A DNA stretch of 64,000 bases from Streptomyces sp. TRM70350 (GCF_019219825.1 NZ_JAHUXH010000034.1:1-64000), one strand, 5' to 3'. Shown: positions 42,688 to 51,618, counted from the stretch's first letter. The notes: generated from the sequence alone by a model not told the origin. Translations and numbers: made by a program.

Positions 42688-44457
42688 TCAGTTGCCCTTT
42701 CGCCGCGGACGCCAGGGCCCTGATGGCGTCGCGGTCACGGCGAGCACGGACAGGAGCACGAGGGCGCAGGCGGGGCCGAGGAGGGTCCAGGGCGCCAGTT
42801 CGGCGTACGGCTGGTTCTCGGACAGCAGGCGGCCCCATTCCGGGGTGGGGGGCTGCTCGCCCAGCCCGAGGAAGCCGAGGGAGGCCAGGACGAGGACCGT
42901 GGTGGGCAGCCGCAGCAGGGCGTTGCGCACGACTCCGGGCAGGACGGCGGGGAGGTAGTGGTGGCGCAGAAGGTGCCACGGTCCCGCGCCGAAGGAGAGC
43001 GAGGCGAGCAGGTGACCGCTGGCCCGTTCCTCCGCGAGCAGCGCGGCGGTCTGCGCGGCGTACGGGGTCCAGCCCACCAGACTCACCGCGCAGGCGGCGC
43101 CCCAGGCGGACGGCCCGGTCACGGCGGTCGTCAGCAGCCCGGCGAGGACGGCCGGCAGCGTGGCCACCACCTCTGTCAGACCCGCGCCGACCCGGGCCGT
43201 CATCCCGAGCAGAAGTCCGGTGACGGTGACGACCGCGGTCACCGCGAGGGCAACCGTGGCCGTGCGCAGCGCCCCGTGGCCCAGCCGGGCCAGCATGTCG
43301 CGGCCGAGTGAGTCGGTACCCAGCGGGTGCGCGGCCGAGGGCGCGAGCAGCCGGGCTGTCGTGTCCACGTACAGGGGGTCGCGCAGCAGCCCGGCCACGA
43401 CGAGGGCGAGCAGGGCGGTGGCGGACAGTGCCGCGATCCAGCGGGTGGAGCGCCGTGGTGCCAGGGCGGGCCGCGGCAGGGCGGGCAGCGCGCCGTCGCG
43501 CAGGGCGGGGCCGAGGGCGGCACGGCGCAGGGCCTGCAGGAGAAGGCCGGCGCCGACGCCGAGCAGGACGAGGGTCAGCGTCGCGGTCTGCAGGGGCGGG
43601 AGGTCCTGGGCGATGGCGGAGTCCAGGGCGAGGCGGCCGAGTCCGGGGATGTTGAAGATCTTCTCCACCGCGACCGCGCCGCCCACCAGGGCGATGACGG
43701 TCGGCAGGAGTTGGGGAAGGACACCGGCCAGGACGCGGCGCAGCGCGTTGCGGCCGATGGCGCCGGCCGGGAAACCGTAGGCGCGCCAGGTCCGTGCCCA
43801 AGACTCCTGGAAGGCGGCGGGCAGCGCCTGGTCGAGCAGGCCGCCGATCACCGCGCCGGAGGGCACTCCCAGTGCGAGGGAGGGCAGCACCATCGACGAC
43901 GGCCCCTCCCAGCCGCTGGACGGGAACCAGCCCAGCCACACCCCGCCGACGGTGGCGAGCAGGGAGGCGAGCAGGAACTTGGGCAGCGCGGCGAGAACCG
44001 CCGCCCCGGTCCCGGAGCTGGCCCGCCGCAGCCGATGCCGGGAGCCGAGATACAGCGTGCGGGCGCTGACCAGCGCGGCCACCGCGACCGTGACGACCAA
44101 CGCGCCCAGCATCAACGTGACGGAGACCGCGAAAGCGGAGGACACCTGGGGCAGAACCGGTTCCCCCGACACCCACGACGTGCCCGCGTCGCCGCGCGGC
44201 AGCCCGGCCAGCCACCGCACGAGGTGACGGAACGGACCTTCGTCGAGGCCGAGTTGCGCGCGTACGGCGGACAGCTGCGCGGGGGTCGGGTCCTGGTCGG
44301 CGGAGCGTGCCCGCAGGACCGTGCGCGCGGGGTCGGTCCCGGACAGCCAGGGCAGCAGGGCCACGGCCGTCAGCAGCGCACTCGCGGCGAGGAGCCGGCC
44401 GAGGCCCGTCCACCACCCGGTCCGGCGGGCATCGACGCCGGCCGATGTCACGCTCAT
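42688..44457 (-). CDS. Fused DppB-DppC type ABC transporter permease
   Basis: The 589-residue product contains two complete binding-protein-dependent permease domains in one chain. Residues about 1-300 are DppB/NikB-like (EKIFNIPGLGRLALDSAI). Residues about 320-589 are DppC/NikC-like, with the hallmark GTDSLGRDMLARL and a second EAA-type loop. Normally these are two proteins. The transported ligand could be a peptide, nickel or an opine-type metallophore. The ATG directly follows the stop of the family-5 binding-protein gene, so the pair is one transcription unit. No matching DppD/DppF ATPases are in the window. Confidence 0.88.
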   Translation of the reverse strand: MSVTSAGVDARRTGWWTGLGRLLAASALLTAVALLPWLSGTDPARTVLRARSADQDPTPAQLSAVRAQLGLDEGPFRHLVRWLAGLPRGDAGTSWVSGEPVLPQVSSAFAVSVTLMLGALVVTVAVAALVSARTLYLGSRHRLRRASSGTGAAVLAALPKFLLASLLATVGGVWLGWFPSSGWEGPSSMVLPSLALGVPSGAVIGGLLDQALPAAFQESWARTWRAYGFPAGAIGRNALRRVLAGVLPQLLPTVIALVGGAVAVEKIFNIPGLGRLALDSAIAQDLPPLQTATLTLVLLGVGAGLLLQALRRAALGPALRDGALPALPRPALAPRRSTRWIAALSATALLALVVAGLLRDPLYVDTTARLLAPSAAHPLGTDSLGRDMLARLGHGALRTATVALAVTAVVTVTGLLLGMTARVGAGLTEVVATLPAVLAGLLTTAVTGPSAWGAACAVSLVGWTPYAAQTAALLAEERASGHLLASLSFGAGPWHLLRHHYLPAVLPGVVRNALLRLPTTVLVLASLGFLGLGEQPPTPEWGRLLSENQPYAELAPWTLLGPACALVLLSVLAVTATPSGPWRPRRKGN

Positions 44458-45987
44458 CTACTTCAGACGGGTGTTGATGTCGACCAGCGACCGCTCGCGA
44501 GGGTCGAGCAGCACGCCCTCGACGTCGGGGGAGATGCCCTGCACGACCTTTTCGTGGACCAGCGGCACGACGGCGTCCGTGCTCAGGATCTCCGCCTCCG
44601 CCCGCATGATCTTCTGCTGCCGCCGCGAGGTGTCGCTCTCTTCGGCGGCGGCCTTGATGGCCCGGTCGACCTTGGCGTCGTTGAGGCCCGCGATGTTGTA
44701 GACGCCGTCGCCGGTGAAGTCGCTCGCGAGGTAGGCGACCGCGTCACCGGTGTCGAGGAGCGTCACGCGGGAGAAGACGAGCGCGTCGTACTTGCCGGCG
44801 AGGAGGTCGCCCTCCATCTGCGTGTACTCGCGCACGTCCTGCTGCACGGTGAACCCGGCCTTCTCCAGCTGCTGCTGCAGTACGGTCGCGGCTTCGGGCA
44901 GTTCCGCGCGGTTGGTGTAGGTGGCCAGGCGCAGGGTTTCGCCCTTCGTCCTGGCCTTGACCTCGTCGGTGGTCGGGGCCTCGACGCGGCTGACGACCTC
45001 GATGCGCTTGCCCGCCGCCCAGGGCACGGCGGGCCCGAACAGGCCCTGCGCGGGGTCGGCGTACCCGCCGAAGACCGAGTCGATGAGGGCGGAGCCGTCC
45101 ACGGCCTCACGGGCGGCCGCCCGCAGCGTCGCGTCAGCGAAGATGCCGCCGTCACGGTTGTTGAGGAGCAGACTGTCGGTGCGCACGGAGGGCACTTCGT
45201 GACGGGTGTTCTTGTCCAGCAGCTTCGCCTGGGCGGTGGGGATCCACTCGGCCACGTCGACGTCGCCGCTGCGCAGGGCGTTGGCGCGGGCGGTGCCGTC
45301 GGCGATCCACGTGACGTCGATGCCGGACAACTCGGCCTTGCCGCCCCAGTACCCGTCGTAGCGGTTCAGCGTGGCCTTGCTCTTCCCGGTGAGTTTCGCT
45401 ATCGCGAAGGGGCCGGTTCCGGTTCCGACGGGGCTGACGGTGCCGTCCTTCGCGTACGCCTCGGGGGCGAGGATGCCCAGCGCGGGGCTGGCGAGCCGCA
45501 GCGGGAGCACGGGGTCTGCGGTCTTCGTGGTGATCGTGACGGTGTCGGCGTCCTCGGCCTTCGCCGTCAGCGTCACGTCGCTGAGGACACGTGGCTTGGT
45601 CTCGGCGGCGTTCGCGTGGCCGAGCGCGTTGACGACCGACTCGGCGGTCACCTCGGTGCCGTTCTGGAAGGTCGCCTTGCGCAGTTCGAAGGTCCAGGTG
45701 GTGTCGTTCGTCCGCTTCCAGGACTTCGCCAGCGCGGGCGCGGCGGCGCCGTCCTTGTCCAGCGCGGTGAGCCCCTCGGCGACGGAGAGCTTGCTCAGCA
45801 CGGTGGCGTCGTTGCTGTACGGGGACAGGGCCTGCACCGGCGGTACCGCGAGGGCGACCCTCAACCGGCCGCCGGCCCCGGGCGCGCCGTCCGCGTCTGA
45901 TCCACCGTCCTCCGAAACGAAACAGCCGGCCAGCAGTGGGGCGAGGGCGAACACGGTGACGAGGCCACGGAAGGGGGACGTGCGCAT
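44458..45987 (-). CDS. Family-5 ABC solute-binding lipoprotein
   Basis: The product has 509 residues. The lipobox LLAGC (Cys22) makes it a membrane-anchored lipoprotein. The SBP_bac_5 fold is shown by YSNDATVLSKLSVAEGLTAL near the start, the WTFELRKATFQNGTEV motif and a late LAGKYDALVFSRV. Family members bind peptides, nickel complexes or metallophores. The stop codon touches the start of the fused permease. Upstream, an iron-box-like site at 46059-46077 and an inverted repeat at 46091-46109 lie in the AT-rich promoter region. With aztA next, a metal-chelate substrate is more likely than a nutrient peptide. Confidence 0.9.
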   Translation of the reverse strand: MRTSPFRGLVTVFALAPLLAGCFVSEDGGSDADGAPGAGGRLRVALAVPPVQALSPYSNDATVLSKLSVAEGLTALDKDGAAAPALAKSWKRTNDTTWTFELRKATFQNGTEVTAESVVNALGHANAAETKPRVLSDVTLTAKAEDADTVTITTKTADPVLPLRLASPALGILAPEAYAKDGTVSPVGTGTGPFAIAKLTGKSKATLNRYDGYWGGKAELSGIDVTWIADGTARANALRSGDVDVAEWIPTAQAKLLDKNTRHEVPSVRTDSLLLNNRDGGIFADATLRAAAREAVDGSALIDSVFGGYADPAQGLFGPAVPWAAGKRIEVVSRVEAPTTDEVKARTKGETLRLATYTNRAELPEAATVLQQQLEKAGFTVQQDVREYTQMEGDLLAGKYDALVFSRVTLLDTGDAVAYLASDFTGDGVYNIAGLNDAKVDRAIKAAAEESDTSRRQQKIMRAEAEILSTDAVVPLVHEKVVQGISPDVEGVLLDPRERSLVDINTRLK

Positions 45988-46058
45988 GGTTGATCCTGTC
46001 GCAAGGGAGGGGAGGGCTACGCCTGTGCGGGTTTCGGGCGGCGGGCCGCGCCAGTATA

Positions 46059-46077
46059 TGAGGTAAGGATTACCAAA
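46059..46077. promoter_or_regulatory. Candidate iron box (IdeR/DmdR type)
   Basis: TGAGGTAAGGATTACCAAA matches the actinobacterial iron box TTAGGTTAGGCTAACCTAA at 14 of 19 positions and keeps the inner GGTaAGGaTtACC dyad. It is 72 bases upstream of the family-5 binding-protein start, a suitable place for repression by an IdeR/DmdR regulator with Fe(II). Confidence 0.5.
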
Positions 46078-46090
46078 CTTCGATCACGTA

Positions 46091-46109
46091 GTTCAAATCT
46101 CAATTGAAC
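46091..46109. promoter_or_regulatory. Inverted repeat upstream of the binding-protein gene
   Basis: GTTCAA at 46091-46096 and TTGAAC at 46104-46109 form a 6-base dyad with a 7-base spacer in AT-rich DNA. It lies between the aztA stop and the iron-box-like site and could be a second operator or part of the promoter. Confidence 0.35.
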
Positions 46110-46165
46110 GAGGCGCGTGACGCGCTGCGCGAACACCCGGACCGCGAGTCATGGCCTGCCGCTCG

Positions 46166-46915
46166 TCATGCCGGCTGCCAGATCCGGACGAGCGTCGCGG
46201 TCGTGAGGATCTGCTCGGGGTGCCCCTGTCCGGCGAGGCGGCCGTCGCGGAGCAGGAGGCAGGCGTCCGCCGAGCGGGCGGCTTCCAGGTCGTGCGTGGC
46301 GTGGACGACGGTCACTCCGTCGGCGACCAGCTCCGTCAGCAGCGCCGCGATCCGCTCCCTTGCCTCGGGGTCGAGCCCCGTGGTCGGCTCGTCCAGCAGC
46401 AGCAGGTCCGACTCCTGGGCAACGCCCTGGGCGATCAGCGTGCGCTGACGCTGTCCACCGGACAGCTCCCCGAGTTGGCGTGTGGCGAGGTCGGCGATGC
46501 CCAGGCGCTCCATGGCCGCGTCCACGGTGGCGCGGTCCTGCCGGGTCAGTCGGCGCCAGGGCCCGCGTGCGCCCCAACGGCCCATCTCCACCGTCTCTCT
46601 GACCGTCAGCGGCAGTGCGTCCCCGACGGCGCCGCGCTGCGGGACGAAGGCCGGTGGCCGGTCGCCCGCGTGGTGCAGCCTGCCGGACGTGGGTTGGATC
46701 ACTCCGGCCAGGACACCGAGCAGGGTGGACTTCCCGCTGCCGTTCGGCCCGACGAGCGCCGTGGTGGCCAACGCCGGTATCTCCGCGTCCAGTTGATGCA
46801 GGACGGGGCGGCCCGGATAGCCGGCGCAGAGTTCGGTGACGCGGACGCGGACTCGGGGCGCTCCGTCCTGGGTGGAAGCGGGGGAGGGCGCCGGTGTTTT
46901 GAACATGATTTTCAT
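46166..46915 (-). CDS. aztA: Zinc ABC transporter ATP-binding protein AztA
   Basis: The product has 249 residues. ABC ATPase motifs are complete: Walker A GPNGSGKST at 56-64, a Q-loop (FVPQRGAVG), signature LSGGQRQR, Walker B LLLLDEP, and the switch His in HATHD. The neighbouring aztB, aztC and aztD genes identify it as the ATPase of the zinc importer. The start ATG at 46915 (MKIMFKTP) overlaps a Zur-box-like palindrome; a second ATG at 46906 also lies within it. So the transcript leader must be short or start upstream of the box. It runs divergent from aztB and toward the family-5 binding protein on the same strand. Confidence 0.92.
   Translation of the reverse strand: MKIMFKTPAPSPASTQDGAPRVRVRVTELCAGYPGRPVLHQLDAEIPALATTALVGPNGSGKSTLLGVLAGVIQPTSGRLHHAGDRPPAFVPQRGAVGDALPLTVRETVEMGRWGARGPWRRLTRQDRATVDAAMERLGIADLATRQLGELSGGQRQRTLIAQGVAQESDLLLLDEPTTGLDPEARERIAALLTELVADGVTVVHATHDLEAARSADACLLLRDGRLAGQGHPEQILTTATLVRIWQPA
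46900..46914. promoter_or_regulatory. Zur box between aztA and aztB
   Basis: TGAACATGATTTTCA differs at one position from the palindromic Streptomyces Zur consensus TGAAAATGATTTTCA. It covers the start codon of aztA and ends 17 bases before the aztB start. Zinc-loaded Zur bound here should repress both divergent genes. Confidence 0.82.
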
Positions 46916-46930
46916 TGTAGTGTGTTCGGC

Positions 46931-47788
46931 ATGGAGTGGTTGACGGGTCCCTTCGAGGTGTCCTTTGTGCAAAGGGCCCTGTGGGGCGGGATGTTGGTGT
47001 CGGCGATCTGTGCCCTGGCCGGAACCTGGGTGGTGCTCAGGGGGATGGCCTTCCTCGGCGACGCCATGTCCCACGGGCTGCTGCCCGGTGTCGCCCTCGC
47101 CGCGCTCTTCGGCGGCAACCTGCTGGTGGGGGCCCTGCTGAGCGCGGCCGTCATGACCGCCGGAGTCACCGCCCTCGGCCGCACCCCGAGACTGTCCCAG
47201 GACACCGGCATCGGTCTGCTCTTCGTGGGGATGCTGTCCCTCGGCGTGATCATCGTGTCGCGGTCGCAGTCCTTCGCGGTCGACCTGACCGGGTTCCTCT
47301 TCGGCGACGTCCTCGCCGTCCGCGAACAGGACCTCCTGTTGCTGGGCGGGGCGCTGCTGCTGGCACTGGCCGTCTCGGCCCTCGGCCACCGCGCCTTCCT
47401 CGCCCTGGCCTTCGACCCGCGCAAGGCCGGCACGCTCGGTCTGCGTCCCCGCCTGGCTCATGCCGTACTGCTCGGCCTGCTCGCCCTGGCGATCGTCGCC
47501 TCCTTCCACATCGTCGGGACACTGCTGGTCCTGGGCCTGCTCATCGCCCCGCCGGCCGCCGCGTTGCCCTGGGCCCGCAGTGTGCGCGGCGTCATGGCCC
47601 TCGCGGCGCTGCTCGGCATCACCGCGACCTTCGGCGGCCTGCTGTTGTCCTGGCACCTGAGCACCGCGGCCGGCGCGACGGTCTCCGCCCTCGCCGTGGT
47701 CCTGTTCTTCCTCTCCCACCTGGCATCCGGTCTCCGTCACCAGCGGCGCGCACGCCTCGTCCAGGCGCGCGCCGCGGCAACCGTCTGA
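46931..47788 (+). CDS. aztB: Zinc ABC transporter permease AztB
   Basis: The product has 285 residues with eight or more membrane helices and the ABC-3 (ZnuB-like) pattern: an N-terminal MAFLGDAMSHGLLPGVALA containing the conserved Gly-Asp and Ser-His, and a late HIVGTLLVLGLLIAPPAAA. It forms the membrane channel for zinc, powered by AztA and fed by AztC. The ATG at 46931 lies 17 bases after the Zur box, so the transcript probably has a very short leader. The aztD-like gene starts 23 bases downstream. The C-terminal tail is basic and cytoplasmic. Confidence 0.92.
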   Translation: MEWLTGPFEVSFVQRALWGGMLVSAICALAGTWVVLRGMAFLGDAMSHGLLPGVALAALFGGNLLVGALLSAAVMTAGVTALGRTPRLSQDTGIGLLFVGMLSLGVIIVSRSQSFAVDLTGFLFGDVLAVREQDLLLLGGALLLALAVSALGHRAFLALAFDPRKAGTLGLRPRLAHAVLLGLLALAIVASFHIVGTLLVLGLLIAPPAAALPWARSVRGVMALAALLGITATFGGLLLSWHLSTAAGATVSALAVVLFFLSHLASGLRHQRRARLVQARAAATV

Positions 47789-47810
47789 AAGAAGACTTGA
47801 GGCAATCCCT

Positions 47811-49052
47811 GTGTTCGTCCGCAGACACCGCCCTCTCTGGGCGTCGACCGCCCTCGTGGCCCTCGCGCTGCTCGCCACCGGCTGCGCCGGACAGGACTCC
47901 GACGCGTCCGCCCCTGAGGCGACTCCCGCCGCCTCCACTGCGCACGGATACGTCGAAGGCGCGCAGGAGAAGGCCGAGCAGCAGTCCCGGCTGGTGCTCA
48001 ACGACCCGAGGACCGGCCACTCCCGAGTACTCGATCTGATCACCGGCAAGGTGCACGAGGTGCCCCGGACGACCGGCGCCACACACCTCACCACGGACGG
48101 CCGGTTCGCCTACTTCCACACCCCGGACGGCACACACGTCCTCGACAGCGGCGCCTGGATGGTGGACCACGGCGACCACGTGCACTACTACCGCGCGCCG
48201 ATACGTGACGTGGGCACCCTGCCCGCAGGCCCGGCCGCGCGCATCCGCAGCGACGCCGCCGTGACCGCGGTGACCGACGAGGACGGCCGGGCCGGCACCT
48301 ACCGCCGGGCCGAACTGGAGAAGGGCGAGGTCGGCTCCCCTCGCCCGCTGCCCGGGACACATGCGGGAACCGTCGTACCGTACGCGGAGCATCTGCTCGC
48401 CTTCACGGACGGCGGCGAGGAAACCGCACAACTCGTCGTGTACGACCGCCACGGCAGGCGGGTCGCCTCGCCGGACGCGTCCTGTGAGGACCCCCGGGGG
48501 GACGCCGTCACCCGACGCGGAGTCGTCCTCGGATGCGCCGACGGCGCCCTGCTCGTCCGTGCGAACGACGGCACCTTCACGGCCGAGAAGATCCCGTACG
48601 ACGGCGACGTACCCGAGAAGGAACGCGCCACGGCCTTCCGGCACCGGCCGGGCAGCGACACGCTCACGGCGACCGCCGGTGACCGGGCCGTGTGGGTGCT
48701 GGACGTCACCGAGCGCACGTGGACACGGATACGGACCGGTCCCGTCGTCTCCGCGAACACCGCGGGCGAGGGCTCCGTCATCATCACCCTCCGGACCGAC
48801 GGATCACTCCATGGCTACGACCTCACCACCGGCCGGCAGGTCTCCAGGACGAAGCCGCTGGTGAAGGGCGCCGCCGAGCCCGGCGCCGACGGGAACGCGG
48901 GACCGGTCATCGAGGTCGACCGCAGCCGCGCCTACCTCAACGACCCCAAGGGCAAACGCGTGTACGAGATCGACTACAACGACAATCTGCGCATCGCGCG
49001 CACCTTCGACCTGGACATCGAGCCGGCCCTCATGGTGGAGACCGGACGATGA
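47811..49052 (+). CDS. AztD-like zinc-binding lipoprotein (first copy)
   Basis: The product has 413 residues. The lipobox LATGC (Cys25) anchors it outside. The mature part shows repeated beta-propeller-like blades, with WD-type turns such as TTDGRFAYFHTPDG and HRPGSDTLTATAGD. The HGDHVHYY motif at 120-127 is the His-rich metal site typical of AztD, which stores zinc and hands it to AztC. It is the less typical of the two AztD-like proteins here. The GTG start at 47811 is supported by a GAGGC stretch upstream. Its TGA overlaps the aztC ATG (ATGA). Confidence 0.82.
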   Translation: MFVRRHRPLWASTALVALALLATGCAGQDSDASAPEATPAASTAHGYVEGAQEKAEQQSRLVLNDPRTGHSRVLDLITGKVHEVPRTTGATHLTTDGRFAYFHTPDGTHVLDSGAWMVDHGDHVHYYRAPIRDVGTLPAGPAARIRSDAAVTAVTDEDGRAGTYRRAELEKGEVGSPRPLPGTHAGTVVPYAEHLLAFTDGGEETAQLVVYDRHGRRVASPDASCEDPRGDAVTRRGVVLGCADGALLVRANDGTFTAEKIPYDGDVPEKERATAFRHRPGSDTLTATAGDRAVWVLDVTERTWTRIRTGPVVSANTAGEGSVIITLRTDGSLHGYDLTTGRQVSRTKPLVKGAAEPGADGNAGPVIEVDRSRAYLNDPKGKRVYEIDYNDNLRIARTFDLDIEPALMVETGR

Positions 49053-50008
49053 CGAGACAGCCCCGCGGTGCGCGGCGCCTGCGCACCTTCCTGTTCGTCC
49101 TGCTCGCCCTCGCCTCCGCCGCCGCGGTGAGCGCCTGCGGGCACAGCGACGACCGGCCCCGGGTCGTGGTGACGACCAACATCCTGGGCGACATCACCCA
49201 GGAGATCGTCGGCGACGAAGCCGACGTCACCGTACTGATGAAACCGAACGCCGACCCGCACTCCTTCGGACTGTCGGCCGTGCAGGCCGCCGAGTTGGAG
49301 CGCGCCGACCTCGTCGTCTTCAACGGGCTGGGCCTGGAGGAGAACGTCCTGCGGCACGTGGAAGCCGCCCGGGAGGCGGGGGTGGCGACCTTCGAGGCGG
49401 GCAAGGCGGTCGACCCCCTCACCTTCCAGGCGCACGACGACGGGGGTCCGGAGGAGGAGGCCGGGCGGCCCGACCCGCACTTCTGGACGGACCCCGACCG
49501 CGTCCGCAAGGCCGCCGGGCTGATCGCCGACCAGGTCGTCGCGCACGTGGACGGCGTGGACGAGAAGGTGATCCGCGCCAACGCCGATCGCTACGACGGC
49601 CAACTCGCCGAGCTCGCCCGCTGGATGGAGGGCTCCTTCGCCCGCATACCCGAGAAGCAGCGGGCATTGGTGACCAACCACCACGTCTTCGGTTACCTCG
49701 CCGACCGGTTCGGTTTCCGGGTGATCGGCGCGGTGATCCCGAGCGGTACGACGCTGGCCTCTCCCAGCTCCTCCGACCTGCGCTCACTCACCCAGGCCAT
49801 GCGGGAGGCCGGAGTGCGCACCGTCTTCGCCGACTCCTCCCAGCCCAAGCGGCTGGCCGAGGTGCTGCGCACGGAGCTGGGCGGTGGCGTGCGCGTCATC
49901 GAGCTCTACTCCGAATCGCTGACCGAGAAGGGCAAGGGCGCCGGAACCTACCTGCAGATGATGCGCGCCAACACCACCGCCATGACCGAGGGCCTGACCG
50001 GCACCTGA
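49049..50008 (+). CDS. aztC: Zinc-binding lipoprotein AztC
   Basis: The product has 319 residues of the cluster A-I (ZnuA-like) binding proteins. The lipobox VSAC (Cys30) gives a membrane lipoprotein. Metal ligands are recognisable: His in NADPHSFGLS, the DPHFWTDPDRV motif, His in TNHHVFGYLADRFGF, and Asp in TVFADSSQPK. The flexible His-rich loop of ZnuA is reduced to a short acidic stretch (AHDDGGPEEE), as expected for AztC, which receives zinc from AztD. It is translationally coupled to the AztD-like gene and followed by aztD. Confidence 0.93.
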   Translation: MTRQPRGARRLRTFLFVLLALASAAAVSACGHSDDRPRVVVTTNILGDITQEIVGDEADVTVLMKPNADPHSFGLSAVQAAELERADLVVFNGLGLEENVLRHVEAAREAGVATFEAGKAVDPLTFQAHDDGGPEEEAGRPDPHFWTDPDRVRKAAGLIADQVVAHVDGVDEKVIRANADRYDGQLAELARWMEGSFARIPEKQRALVTNHHVFGYLADRFGFRVIGAVIPSGTTLASPSSSDLRSLTQAMREAGVRTVFADSSQPKRLAEVLRTELGGGVRVIELYSESLTEKGKGAGTYLQMMRANTTAMTEGLTGT

Positions 50009-50096
50009 CCCCCGGCCCATACGCGAACACCGGCCGACCGGCCATCAAGCACCCCACCACGCGCCGCGTTCGCGCGGCACGGAAAGGAACACACCG

Positions 50097-51296
50097 GTGA
50101 ACAAGCAGATACGCACCAGAGCCTGCACGGGCACGGCCCTCGCCCTGGCGGCCTCCGCGGTCCTCACCGCCTGCGGAGGAGAGGACACCTCGTCCGCCAC
50201 GGCGAAGGCCAAGGACGCGCCTCGCACGAAGGCCGTGGCGGTCAAGGACCCGCTGGTCGCCACGTTCGACGGCGGCCTGTACGTCCTGGACGGCGAGAGC
50301 CTGAAGCTGGCGAAGACGATCGCCCTCCCCGGCTTCAACCGTGTCAACCCCGCCGGCGACGACTCCCACGTCCTCGTCTCCACCGACTCCGGGTTCCGCG
50401 TCCTGAACGCCGCCGAGCAGACCTTCACCGGCATCGAGTACAAGGGCGCCAAGCCCGGGCACGTCGTCCAGCACGCAGGCAAAACGGTCCTGTTCACCGA
50501 CGGCACCGGCGAAGTCAACGTCTTCGACCCCGACGACCTCGAAGGCGGCAAGAAGCCGCAGGGCCGCACCTACACCTCCGCCGAGCCGCACCACGGCGTC
50601 GCCATCGAACTGAGCAACGGCGAACTCCTCAGCACCCTCGGCACCGAGGAGAAGCGCACCGGCGCCCTCGTCCTGGACAAGAACAACAAGGAGATCAAGC
50701 GCAACGAGCACTGCCCCGGCGTCCACGGCGAGTCCGCCGCCCAGGGCGAAGCCGTCGCCGTCGGCTGCGAGGACGGTGTCCTGATCTACAAGGACGGCGA
50801 GTTCACCAAGGTCGACGCCCCCGACGACTACGGCCGCATCGGCAACCAGCGGGGCAGCGACGCCTCGCCGATCCTCCTGGGCGACTACAAGACCGACCCC
50901 GAGGCCGAACTGGAGCGACCGACCCGCATCTCACTCATCGACACCGAGACCGCGAAGCTGCGCCTGGTCGACCTGGGCACCAGCTACTCCTTCCGCTCGC
51001 TCGGCCGCGGACCCCACGGCGAGGCACTCGTCCTGGGCACGAACGGCATACTCCACGTCATCGACCCGGAGACGGGCAAGGTGGAGAAGAAGATCCCCGT
51101 CGTGGACGAGTGGCAGGAACCGCTGGACTGGCAGCAGCCCCGGCCCACCCTCTTCGTCCGCGACCACATCGCGTACGTCTCCGAACCGGGCAAGCGCAAG
51201 CTGCACGCCGTCGACATCGCATCGGGCGAGAAGGTCACGTCCGTGACGCTGCCGAAGAGCACGAACGAACTGTCCGGCGTCGTCGCCGGACACTGA
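50097..51296 (+). CDS. aztD: Zinc metallochaperone AztD
   Basis: The product has 399 residues with lipobox LTAC (Cys26) and a beta-propeller-like fold of repeating FDGGLYVLDG / STDSGFRVLNA-type blades. Histidines in GHVVQHAG, EPHHGVAIE and NEHCPGVHGES are the likely zinc sites. AztD binds zinc outside the membrane and transfers it directly to AztC. The GTG start at 50097 follows GGAAAGGAACACACCG. It is the last gene of the aztB-aztD-like-aztC-aztD operon under the Zur box. Confidence 0.9.
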   Translation: MNKQIRTRACTGTALALAASAVLTACGGEDTSSATAKAKDAPRTKAVAVKDPLVATFDGGLYVLDGESLKLAKTIALPGFNRVNPAGDDSHVLVSTDSGFRVLNAAEQTFTGIEYKGAKPGHVVQHAGKTVLFTDGTGEVNVFDPDDLEGGKKPQGRTYTSAEPHHGVAIELSNGELLSTLGTEEKRTGALVLDKNNKEIKRNEHCPGVHGESAAQGEAVAVGCEDGVLIYKDGEFTKVDAPDDYGRIGNQRGSDASPILLGDYKTDPEAELERPTRISLIDTETAKLRLVDLGTSYSFRSLGRGPHGEALVLGTNGILHVIDPETGKVEKKIPVVDEWQEPLDWQQPRPTLFVRDHIAYVSEPGKRKLHAVDIASGEKVTSVTLPKSTNELSGVVAGH

Positions 51297-51471
51297 TCCT
51301 CACCCGCCCGAGTCCTCCCACTGGTCCAGCGGACTGTCGGCGGTGACCTCGTCGGCGTCCGATGCCCCGTATCGGTGGTCGGCGTGGACGGCACCAACTT
51401 CGGCAGCGCCTCGACGAGGACGGCACGAAGGCCGTCGTCCACGCCGCCCTCGACGCGGGCCGCCCCTGCCA

Positions 51472-51618
51472 CGGGACTCCGACGACAACCTGATCACGCG
51501 GAACGTCGAGCACATCGGCGTCGAGTTCGGCCACGTCATCACCGCCCAGCAGACCGGGGCCCGCAAGCCGGACCGCCAGACCTTCGAGCACGCCTGCAAG
51601 ACCATGGGCGTCGACCGT
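51472..51618 (+). pseudogene. Fragment of a HAD-family hydrolase
   Basis: In one frame the stretch reads DDNLITRNVEHIGVEFGHVI, then TAQQTGARKPDRQTFEHACK and TMGVD. This matches the middle of haloacid-dehalogenase-type hydrolases, including the conserved Lys-Pro motif. The nucleophile Asp motif and the C-terminal acidic motif are not found in frame. The 520-base gap around it (51297-51816) has no intact gene, only this remnant. Confidence 0.6.

Noticed and set aside
46166..48094. An extended N-terminus for aztA reaching into aztB
   Set aside because: The extra residues are antisense to the aztB membrane helices. The ABC protein begins at the Met next to the Zur box.
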